This document shows positions 56,698 through 64,000 of a stretch of 64,000 nt of DNA, piece by piece; position 1 is the stretch's first letter, and each line of letters opens with the position of its first letter. The stretch is from assembly GCA_003013855.2 (NCBI GenBank), contig ML058370.1, forward strand, positions 930,001 to 994,000, written 5' to 3'. The stretch is from Liriodendron chinense. Its lineage: Eukaryota > Streptophyta > Magnoliopsida > Magnoliales > Magnoliaceae. The notes below the pieces were generated by a model. It was not told where the DNA came from, did no database searches, and saw nothing but the letters and a program-made list of their open reading frames with translations. Both the position numbers and the translations under genes were made by a program.

Positions 56698-58603
56698 ATT
56701 TTCTACCCCCTTCTTGTCTTTGATTTTTCAAGTCGAATTCTTGAAGGAGTAGGATCCATCTAAGCAAACGGGGCTTAGCATCCTTCTTAGAAAGAAGGTA
56801 TTTCAGCGCCGCATGATCCGTATAAACAATGACTTTGGATCCTATTAAGTATGGCCTGAATTTGTCCAAGGCAAAAATGACAGCTAGGAGCTCTTTCTCC
56901 GTAGTCGAATAATTAACTTGGGCAGGATTCAAGGTCCTACTTGCGTAGTAGATAACATGGGGCTTTTTATCCTTCTTTTGGCCTAACACCGCCCCAATAG
57001 CAAAGTCGCTCGCATCGCACATCAACTCAAAAGGAATGGACCAATCTGGTGGTTGCATGATAGGAGCGGTTGTCAACATGTCTTTTAGCTTTGAAAAAGC
57101 TAATTGACATTCGGCACTCCACTCAAATTGGTTCTCCTTTTGTAGAAGGTTGCATAAAGGCCTTGAGATATGACTAAAATCCTTTATAAACCTTCGATAG
57201 AAACCGGCGTGTCCAAGGAAGGACCGCACATCGCGTATGCTTTTGGGTGGTGGTAGATTGGAAATTATATCAATTTTTGCCCGGTCTACCTCTATTCCAT
57301 TGGACGAGATGATATGTCTAAGGACTATTCCTCTTTGTACCATGAAATGGCACTTTTCCCAGTTTAATACAAGTTGCTTCTCCTCACACCTCATCAAGAC
57401 CAACTTCAAGTGCTTGAGACACTCATCAAATGTACAACCAAAAACAGAAAAGTCATCCATGAATACCTCAAGAAACTCACCCACCATGTCCGAGAAAATA
57501 CTCAACATGCATCGTTGGAATGTGGCGGGTGCATTGCATAACCCGAATGGCATCCTTCGGTAAGCGAAGGTACCAAACGGGCATGTAAATGTGGTTTTCT
57601 CTTGGTCTTCCGGAGCTATCTCAATTTGATTGTATCCGGAATAGCCATCTAGGAAGCAATAATAGGAATGGCCTGCTAACCTCTCCAAAATTTGATCCAT
57701 AAATGGGAGAGGAAAGTGGTCTTTCCTAGTAACCGTGTTGAGCTTCCTATAATCAATGCACATACGCCAACCGGTGGTCACCCTAGTCGGTATAAGCTCG
57801 TTGTTGGCATTTTCAATGATGGTAATACCGGATTTCTTGGGGACAACTTGGGTAGGACTCACCCATTGGCTATCTGAGATGGGGTAGATAATACCCACAT
57901 CCAATAGCTTTAACACCTCGGCTTTGACAACCTCCATCATGTTTGGATTTAGCCGTCTTTGAGGTTGTCTAGTCGTTTTTGCATTTTCTTCAAGGTGTAT
58001 TCGGTGCGTGCAAACCAAAGGATCTATCCCTTTGAGATCCGCTATTGTCCAACCTATGGCTTCCCTATGTTCTTTGAGTAATTCAATCAACTTGAGCTCT
58101 TGGTCTTTCTCAAGGTGGGAGGCAATGACAACTGGGAACGTTTTCTCTTGACCCAAATATACGTATTTAAGCTCGGATGGCAGTGGTTTGAAGTCAAGCT
58201 TCGGTGGTTTGATGTTAGACGGTAGAGGCCTTGATGTGGTTGGTGGCAATTTTTCAAAATGGGGCCTCCACCGGCTAGTATCAACTACCGGTCTTTCTGC
58301 CTGCACAATTTCACTAATGATGGGGTCTTCAGGATCCATGAAGTGTGCTAAGCATGTCTCCAAGCTTTCTAGTGGTTCAAGTTGGAGGAGTTCTTCTTCT
58401 TTAAAAGTTTCAAGCATGTTTACATCGAAGAACTCATCATCATCGACATCCCTATGTCTTTTGCCCAAGTGAAACACATTCACCTCTAGTGTCATGTTTT
58501 CAAAAGATAGTTGCATCACCCCATTCCGGCAATTGATGATTGCGTTTGATGTGGCAAGGAATGGGCGGCCTAGTATTACCGGTATTTGGGTGCTAACATC
58601 CAA
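56651..58603 (-). CDS. pol (rt-rnh): G2 protease end, reverse transcriptase and RNase H
   Basis: A 650-residue open frame. The first residues are the C-terminal part of the protease (PVILGRPFLATSNAIINCRN). RT occupies roughly residues 200-450 with WRMCIDYRKLN, FLDGYSGYNQI and the palm motif VFMDDFSVFG, so both catalytic Asp residues are kept. The thumb region has FLGHAGFYRRFIKDFS. RNase H follows (FELMCDASDFAIGAVLGQ, STTEKELLAVIFALDKFRPY, VIVYTDHAAL) with its acidic residues present. The sequence type is Athila-like. It would be cytoplasmic, in the virus-like particle. It is one of the few undamaged enzymatic stretches in the window. Confidence 0.92.
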   Translation of the reverse strand: MDVSTQIPVILGRPFLATSNAIINCRNGVMQLSFENMTLEVNVFHLGKRHRDVDDDEFFDVNMLETFKEEELLQLEPLESLETCLAHFMDPEDPIISEIVQAERPVVDTSRWRPHFEKLPPTTSRPLPSNIKPPKLDFKPLPSELKYVYLGQEKTFPVVIASHLEKDQELKLIELLKEHREAIGWTIADLKGIDPLVCTHRIHLEENAKTTRQPQRRLNPNMMEVVKAEVLKLLDVGIIYPISDSQWVSPTQVVPKKSGITIIENANNELIPTRVTTGWRMCIDYRKLNTVTRKDHFPLPFMDQILERLAGHSYYCFLDGYSGYNQIEIAPEDQEKTTFTCPFGTFAYRRMPFGLCNAPATFQRCMLSIFSDMVGEFLEVFMDDFSVFGCTFDECLKHLKLVLMRCEEKQLVLNWEKCHFMVQRGIVLRHIISSNGIEVDRAKIDIISNLPPPKSIRDVRSFLGHAGFYRRFIKDFSHISRPLCNLLQKENQFEWSAECQLAFSKLKDMLTTAPIMQPPDWSIPFELMCDASDFAIGAVLGQKKDKKPHVIYYASRTLNPAQVNYSTTEKELLAVIFALDKFRPYLIGSKVIVYTDHAALKYLLSKKDAKPRLLRWILLLQEFDLKNQRQEGGRKCGGGSSISPSPTKFH

Positions 58604-58888
58604 AACTGGTTGTGTGTCCTAGACTATAAAATCTACTGGGTAGTAGAATTTGTCAACTTGGACTAGAACATCCTCAACTATCCCCCTCAGTACACAGATA
58701 GATCTATCAGCGAGTTGCAACGTGGTTTTAGTGGGTTTTAATTCACCAAGACCCAATTGCTCATATACCGAGTATGGGATCAAGTTCACACTCGCCCCCA
58801 AATCTAACAAGGCACGTTCAATCCGGTAGTCTCCAATGATACATGAGACGGTGGGACTACCGGGATCTTTGAATTTTGGGGGGGTCTT
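58604..58888 (-). pseudogene. pol (pro): G2 protease, N-terminal part
   Basis: Active-site segment ALLDLGASVNLIPYSVY. DLGAS is the usual form in Athila-like proteases. It is flanked by in-frame stops (TAA near 58,888 separating it from gag, TAG near 58,619 separating it from the RT frame). Confidence 0.82.
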
Positions 58889-60514
58889 TTAAGTGAGGAT
58901 GGCACTCACTTGCTCAGTTAAGAAGGCCTTTTGCTGCACATTATATTTGCGTTTTGTTGTGCATAGGTCTTTTAGAAACTTGGCATAAGAGGGAATTTGT
59001 TTGATGGCATCAAGCAAAGGGATATTAATCTTGACTTGTCTGAAAATCTCTAGAATATCATGAGAATTTGGGAGAGATTTTGGGGCAACCAATCTCGAAG
59101 GGAATGGTGCTACGGGCTTATAAATGCGTTCCGGTTGTTGTGGGGCTAAGTTAGATCCATCTTCATCCTCAGAATTTACCGGATCATTAGGCTCATCGGC
59201 CTTCACCGGAATAGTTTTGTCAATTTGTTTACCACTTCTAAGGGTGGTGATGGATTTAGCTTGCTCCATGTTTTGGTTGGAAGGATTAGGGATGCTCACT
59301 TCATGTACTTGCTTTGGATTGGGCTGAGGTTTGGCCGGAAAGGTCCCTTCCCTAGCATTCAAGCGTCCCTTAATCTCATCAATCGAGACTTTAAGCTCTT
59401 GGAACATTTGCTTATTCGATTGATTTATTTGCGTTTGCCCTTGCATAAACGCTTTCAAGGTATCCTCCAATGAGAATTGAGGTGGGGCCATATTTTGCAT
59501 GGGTGGCCCTCTTTGGGAGTTGGTGGGATTGCCCGTACGAGCAGTCTTCCAACTGAAATTTGGGTGGTTCTTCCAACTCTCATTGTACGTATTACCTACC
59601 GGTCCATTGAAGGGCCGTTGATAACCATATGTGGCATTGGCTGTCTCATGTAGCACTTCCTGAAACGCAGGAATTGTGGGACAATCTTGCGTAGCGTGTA
59701 AGTCGGTGAGGCAGATCCCACATATGGTTTCAACAGCTTCTTTGGATTTGGAAACTCCACTTTTACTAAGTTCCATGGCCTTAACCTTCCTTGTGAGGTT
59801 GGCTATCCTTGCATTCACATCGTCTTCCTCCTTAAGGACATAGATCCCTCCTTTCTCTTGAGTGGGCTTGGAGTTATTGGGTTTATCCGATGTATCCCAA
59901 GATTGGGCATTTTCAGCCAACATGTCCAAGTAATTCCAAGCCTCATCTGGATTTTTACTCATAAACTCGCCATTGCACATCATCTCCACAAATTGGCGCA
60001 TATTGGAACTTAATCCATCATTAAAAAAGTTTATAATTCGCCAACTCTCATAGCCATGATGTGGGCAAGCAAGCAGGAGTTCCTTAAATCTTTCCCAACA
60101 TTGAAAAAAATATTCACCTTCTTTAGCCGAGAAATTCATTATGGCCCTTCGCAGGGTGTTCGTTTTATGAGCCGGGAAGAACTTTTTCAAGAATTTCCGG
60201 TTCATCTCAACCCATGACCTAATCGAGTGTGGTCTAAGAGAGTGAAGCCAATCTTTGGCTCTTTCTTTCAAAGTGAAGGGAAAAAGTTTAAGTCTGATAG
60301 TATCCTCAGAAACATTTGGGTAATACAAGGTGGCCAACACTTCTTCGAATTCTTGCAAGTGTAAGTATGGGCGGTCAGAGTCTAGCCCATGGAACTTTGG
60401 TAAGAGTTGAATTACACCCGGTATTATGTCAAAGTTTCCACCATTTGCTGGTAGAACCATGCAAGAAGGTGTAATTGCTCGGGCAGGTTGTAGGTAGTCC
60501 CGTAGTGATCTCAT
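58889..60514 (-). CDS. gag: G2 gag
   Basis: A 541-residue open frame. The N-terminal RDYLQPARAITPSCM and GVIQLLPKFHGLDSDRPYLH are followed by the gag core (LKLFPFTLKERAKDWLHSLR, CPHHGYESWRIINFFNDGLS, MRQFVEMMCNGEFMSKN). A Cys-containing segment has ICGICLTDLHATQDCPTIP. A Gln/Asn/Pro-rich tail ends at 58,889. Gag assembles the particle. The real start is upstream at 60,747, in another frame because of the homopolymer at 60,572-60,600. Confidence 0.9.
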   Translation of the reverse strand: MRSLRDYLQPARAITPSCMVLPANGGNFDIIPGVIQLLPKFHGLDSDRPYLHLQEFEEVLATLYYPNVSEDTIRLKLFPFTLKERAKDWLHSLRPHSIRSWVEMNRKFLKKFFPAHKTNTLRRAIMNFSAKEGEYFFQCWERFKELLLACPHHGYESWRIINFFNDGLSSNMRQFVEMMCNGEFMSKNPDEAWNYLDMLAENAQSWDTSDKPNNSKPTQEKGGIYVLKEEDDVNARIANLTRKVKAMELSKSGVSKSKEAVETICGICLTDLHATQDCPTIPAFQEVLHETANATYGYQRPFNGPVGNTYNESWKNHPNFSWKTARTGNPTNSQRGPPMQNMAPPQFSLEDTLKAFMQGQTQINQSNKQMFQELKVSIDEIKGRLNAREGTFPAKPQPNPKQVHEVSIPNPSNQNMEQAKSITTLRSGKQIDKTIPVKADEPNDPVNSEDEDGSNLAPQQPERIYKPVAPFPSRLVAPKSLPNSHDILEIFRQVKINIPLLDAIKQIPSYAKFLKDLCTTKRKYNVQQKAFLTEQVSAILT

Positions 60515-60543
60515 TAGAGGAACATTCTGTACCTCATTCTCTC

Positions 60544-60575
60544 CTACTGATTTGCGTTTGTAGTTGAAGTAGGGG

Positions 60576-60606
<31 letters not shown>

Positions 60607-60747
60607 CCTTACAGGTGTTTGTTCCATACTCTCCAAACTTTCACAATGCTCTTGGTAATTCCGGACTCGTCTATGGACTGACAATGGTCCAACTAGACCA
60701 CCTTCAGATTGGAGACGATTTGAGTGATTACGTTCCCAACGGGACAT
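60544..60747 (-). pseudogene. gag: G2 gag N-terminus with poly-proline homopolymer
   Basis: The frame begins MSRWERNHSNRLQSEGG and reaches MEQTPVRNP, matching the G3 gag start (MDQTPLGNPP). It then enters a run of C on the minus strand coding only Pro, and ends shortly after in the wrong frame. Confidence 0.75.
60572..60600. repeat. Poly-G run (29 G)
   Basis: An uninterrupted homopolymer inside gag. G3 has only NPPHPT at the same place, so it has expanded. Its exact length is unreliable in most sequencing data. Confidence 0.9.
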
Positions 60748-60960
60748 AAACCACTCAACCGAAAATAAAAACTAATCCTAACCTAGAAAACTGAAATCTG
60801 AAATTAATCTGAGAAAACTAAGTTAGAAAGGTATCACCTGATGCGCTTGAAGTTAGAGAAGAATTCCTACAAAACAGAAAGCTTTGTTAGTTCTAAAAAA
60901 AATCAGAAAAACCTATCTACTTCTACAGCCACTGAACTATTTGAAAACCGTTATCTAAAT
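60748..60960 (-). other. G2 5' leader
   Basis: Untranslated leader between PBS and gag. Nothing else seen. Confidence 0.6.
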
Positions 60961-60978
60961 CCCCGGCAACAGCGCCAA
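60961..60978 (-). other. G2 primer binding site
   Basis: Minus strand TGGCGCTGTTGCCGGGG, the tRNA-Asp type used by Athila-like elements, with one base different from the consensus. Confidence 0.85.
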
Positions 60979-60983
60979 AAACT

Positions 60984-62358
60984 TGTTCGCACGCCTCAAG
61001 TGTAAGGCTGCGATGTAGTAATAAAACTCAGTAAGACCGAGGTCGATCCACAGGGAAATAGAAACAACTTCCAAAGCACTCCAGCAACTCAGTTTTTGGA
61101 AGAAAATCAGATTCAATTGAGTGTTTAACTAAAACAGCAACTTAATGAAAAATCAGGGATATAAAGTACTAAGGCATTCAAGGATTCACTTGTAGCAATC
61201 CTATGTCAATTCAGTCAATCCAAGTAGAGAACACAACTAGATTTGAAGTCCTATCTCTCATCTAGTTGGGAAATAAAGCATTCACACACATTCAATCCAA
61301 ATCAAGTTGAACTTCCAAGTTCTAGCCCCATACAATCAATGTAGAATTCAAATCCATAGCCTACGGAGTAACAGCCATGCCTATGGACTATGGCCTGCTC
61401 AAGGATTACTATAATTCGAATCTAAACAAGCAACCTGTGATAATCTCAGAGAATTGCAAGGAATTCATGTCCTGGGCACATGAACTCTCATAAAACATCT
61501 CAAACTACCACTTAAAGAACTGGAACATGAGAAAAATTCAAACTTGAATTTAAATTACTTGAATTAAACTGAATCCAACATCGAATTGGCTACAAGCTTC
61601 ACCTCTCAGCCTTAGCTGAGAGGTTCTAGCCGAGCATATTCATGCTACAACTAAAATCTCTAAATAAAAGCATAAAACTAGCAAAACCGGAAATAGAAGA
61701 GTTGCAGACGCTCCACGACAGCTTTCCCTCCTTAGAATCACGTTCCTTAGCTTCCCTGATACCCTAGGAAGAGCCCCTAGGTGTCCTTTTATAGTAAGAA
61801 ACCTCCCTTGCGTCAGAATCTGCGAAAGGTTATGCAGTGCGCAGCAGTTTTCGGAGTCCAGATTTAGAAAGGACTCTGTTTACGCAACGCCGACCGGTCA
61901 TGACCAGTCGGAATGGGCTTTTACACATTCCAGGGAGCACAGCCGACCGGTCAAGACCGGTCGGACAGACCTCCTAGCAATCCAGCAAGTGTAGCCGACC
62001 GGTCAGACCAAATTTCTAACCATCCAGTGTGCATGGCCGACCGGTCGGCCTGTCTTCAATGTGAACAGCCTTCATGGCCGACTGGTCAAGACCGGTCGGC
62101 CTTCTTCAACTTGATTCTTCTTCTCTTCTTTTTCTCCTTTTTCTTCTTCTCTCTCTTCTCCTTGCTTTCTTCTTTCTTTGGTCTTCTTTCATCCTTCATC
62201 CAAAAGCTATAAAAGAGTTCTTTTGGTCCCCAATTGGATGAAGTCCGCTCTCATTCCTATAATCACAAAACATGTGTTAGGTGGGCCTTTAAATCATGAA
62301 AACCATGCAAACCATGTCATGTAATAGGCAATGCAATGTATAAATTGGAGGTTCAACA
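60984..62358 (-). repeat. G2 5' LTR
   Basis: 1,375 bp partner of 52,778-54,162. Palindrome array at 61,889-62,100 with two units collapsed relative to the 3' LTR. TATA on the minus strand at about 61,784-61,793. Confidence 0.92.
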
Positions 62359-62893
62359 CCCATCGACCCATTCAGGATTGGGACCCCGGGATAAGTACCG
62401 AGTCCAATTAGCCCTAAGGGTGGGATCTAAGAGATTATCGTTTGGCTATGGATCCGAGGACATGTGAATACTAATAAGATCGGCAATTCTTTTTGTCATA
62501 ACTTTTACAACCCGCCCGCCAATAATTACTTCACACGACGGAGGACTACTGTCAGGATTGATGATTTTGGAGAGAAATACATAGACCACCTCCGGGTGAG
62601 CGATGCCCCCAAACCTCAAAACATCTTCCCAGCGGATTCTTTCAAGCAATGCTAGGATCTCAAAGGGATCAACACACGATACTACCACTTCTCGCTCATA
62701 TATGATCATGCAAGATTGTAGGCGAGGGAGGGTAGATTCAACATTGGGTACTGCTGGACTCCCAGAGGTATTTGTGAGTGCAGCAAGGGGCGAAGAGCCT
62801 TGGGAAGGTCGAGAAGTCGAAGCTTCTTTGACCGATTGGTGGTGGATGGCCCGACATCCAAATTGGTCTTGCCCTTGGGATCTTTCGGCATGA
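62359..62893 (-). pseudogene. B1 env-position ORF, 5' part
   Basis: ATG at 62,893, a basic Ser/Pro-rich start, then in another frame IIYEREVVVSCVDPFEILAL and WEDVLRFGGIAHPEVVYVFL, as in B2. It has a frameshift and is interrupted at the CCCAT site by G2. See B2 (46,884) for the domain description. Confidence 0.78.
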
Positions 62894-63429
62894 TTCACAA
62901 AGGAGGAATGGCAATGGAAGCACCGCAAGTCCAGGTAAATGTAGGAAATCAAGGACCCTAAGAGAAAAACACCTAATTCCAACTAAGATCACCCAAATAA
63001 GGTTGAATCAGAAGGTAAATAAAGAGGGAAAAACAGGGAAACCTTACTTACGAGTGTTAGAAGATCATACAAGACGCAAAGGGAAGCTTCTCTTAACCTG
63101 GAATGCACCGGACGCCCCTTAGGAGAAAACCCTAACAGAGGGTTTTTGAAAAAAAAAAAAAAAAGCAAACGAGGATAAAAAAATAAAATGAAACGACTGT
63201 TTCAAAAAGCTCTGCCCGATATTTCCGATTGATCGGAATAGGTTTCGATTAATCGAAAATCCTTCCAGCAAGATTTCAATTAGCCCATTTGAAAAATTGT
63301 TTCAATTTTTTTATTTAGGCCATTTTATTTAAAAATGAAACATTTAACATGAAAATGATGAAAACACACTTGTAATTTGAGGCTAATACCTCGAATTCAC
63401 GTATATGCACAAAAAGCTTGTTAGCTGGA
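62894..63429 (-). promoter_or_regulatory. Leader between B1 pol and env-position ORF, with candidate intron and LTR-like motifs
   Basis: On the minus strand this segment has CCGATTGATCGG and CGATTAATCG (63,225-63,262), the same motif type as in the LTR U3 arrays. GTTAGGGTTTTCTCC (about 63,120-63,134) follows, and then a GTAAG donor (about 63,050) and a TCTTAG acceptor about 95 bp further on. The P2 arms preserve the same order with GGTAAGG and CTA(C/G)TAG or GCTAG. An own promoter or spliced leader for the ORF is possible. This is inference. Confidence 0.45.
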
Positions 63430-64000
63430 TTAAGCACACCCCACTCTAATGGACTTCTGAAGGTTCGCAAAGCGAACTGAGTCCAAGAGTTTGGTTAGGA
63501 TATCGGCTAGTTGATTCTCTGTAAGCACATGTTCAAGAGATATGATGTGAACTTCAACTAGTTCACGAATAAAGTGGTGCCTAATATCGATGTGTTTAGT
63601 GCGCGAGTACTGAACTGAATTTTTTGAAATATTTATAGCATTATTATTGTCGCAAACTAGTGTTATTGTGCCTTGGTTAATCTCATAATCCATCAAGGTT
63701 TGTTTCATAATTGCATACAACAACTTCCGGTAGCAATATACTCTGCCTCAGCCAGTGGACAAAGAGATGGAGTTCTATTTTTTACTATGCCATGCAACAA
63801 GACAGTTTCCAATATAGAAACATCCATCACTAGTTGACTTACGATCATCAATGTTACCTGCCCAATCAGCATCTGAATACCCTGCAATGTTTGTAGATGA
63901 ATCAAATGCATATCTAATGAATTAGAGCAATATTGGATATGTCATGAGTTCTGGATCCTTGTTATGCAAGAAGAGCTTCAACAATTCATTAGAAATGAGG
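63430..64000 (-). pseudogene. pol (rnh): B1 Copia RNase H (pol 3' end)
   Basis: Frames on the minus strand show AEAEYIATGS, then LVCDNNNAINISKNSVQYSR, TKHIDIRHHFIRE and ENQLADILTKLLDS, the conserved C-terminal motifs of Copia RNase H. An ADWAGN...DRKST-type segment lies nearer the window edge. Frameshifts near 63,720 and elsewhere break the reading frame. The gene ends at 63,430 and continues out of the window on the right. Confidence 0.88.

Larger units (their letters stand above)
52778..62358 (-). mobile_element. G2: full-length Athila-like Ty3-Gypsy element, 9.6 kb
   Basis: LTRs at both ends, TSD CCCAT, PBS, PPT, and gag, protease, RT, RNase H and integrase in order on the minus strand. 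By eye the LTRs differ by roughly 15-20 substitutions plus short indels in the palindrome array, so it is fairly recent. It lacks the env-like ORF of classical Athila. Only a few stops and frameshifts interrupt its genes. Confidence 0.92.
38493..64000 (-). mobile_element. B1: Sirevirus-like Copia element, 3' half, interrupted twice
   Basis: Reading the minus strand from the right edge: RNase H (64,000 to 63,430), a leader, an env-position ORF (62,893 to 62,364, then 52,777 to 52,114), a 3' region with several PPT-like tracts, the PPT (51,266-51,255), and the 3' LTR (51,254 to 49,994, then 39,025 to 38,493). G2 is nested in the ORF and A2 in the LTR, each with its own TSD. The 5' part is beyond the window. 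An extra ORF after RNase H plus multiplied PPTs indicates the Sirevirus genus. Confidence 0.8.

Overview
The window is non-genic nuclear DNA of a flowering plant with a large, retrotransposon-rich genome. I found no host gene, rRNA, tRNA or CRISPR array. Almost every base belongs to LTR retrotransposons nested inside one another. The plant assignment rests on plant-specific lineages (a Tat/Ogre Ty3-Gypsy element, Athila-like Ty3-Gypsy elements, Sirevirus-like Copia elements), plant PBS types, and plant mobile domain genes. I cannot name the species.

Layout. 1-28,382 is a Copia element on the minus strand ('A1'). It has a gag gene but no pol, and it is split inside gag by a 23.2-kb Tat/Ogre-like element ('T1', 2,389-25,620, minus strand, TSD GGGCC). 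T1 has LTRs, gag, protease, RT, RNase H and integrase, all damaged. Between integrase and its 3' LTR it carries 11.5 kb of extra sequence with two antisense, intron-containing plant mobile domain (PMD) genes. 28,383-31,056 is an older Tat fragment ('T2'). 31,057-38,492 is the 5' half of an Athila-like element on the plus strand ('G3'), with a 4.7-kb solo LTR (33,066-37,783, TSD CCTTG) in its gag. From 38,493 to beyond the right edge lies a Sirevirus-like Copia element on the minus strand ('B1': RNase H, env-position ORF, multiple PPT-like motifs, 3' LTR). Its 3' LTR is split by a second gag-type Copia element ('A2', 39,026-49,993, TSD GTATT). Its env-position ORF is split by an Athila-like element ('G2', 52,778-62,358, TSD CCCAT).

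The most unusual feature is inside A2. A 3.8-kb near-perfect palindrome ('P1', 41,307-45,086) is made of two head-to-head LTR copies of an Athila-like family around a 135-bp unique centre that looks like a gag start. It is flanked by a 5-bp TSD (ATGAC), so it appears to have integrated as a unit with a U3 end at both termini. A second palindrome ('P2', 46,155-46,914) joins a minus-strand gag fragment to a plus-strand piece of a B-type Sirevirus ('B2'). The B1 3' LTR itself carries 82-bp terminal inverted repeats. So there are three fold-back structures within about 13 kb.

Relative order from nesting: T2 is oldest; A1 and G3 inserted into T2; T1 into A1; the solo-LTR element and B1 into G3; A2 and G2 into B1; P1 into A2. 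Coding regions are broken mostly by C-to-T or G-to-A nonsense changes, as expected of methylated, silenced elements. All coordinates and similarities were read by eye, without alignment or database search.
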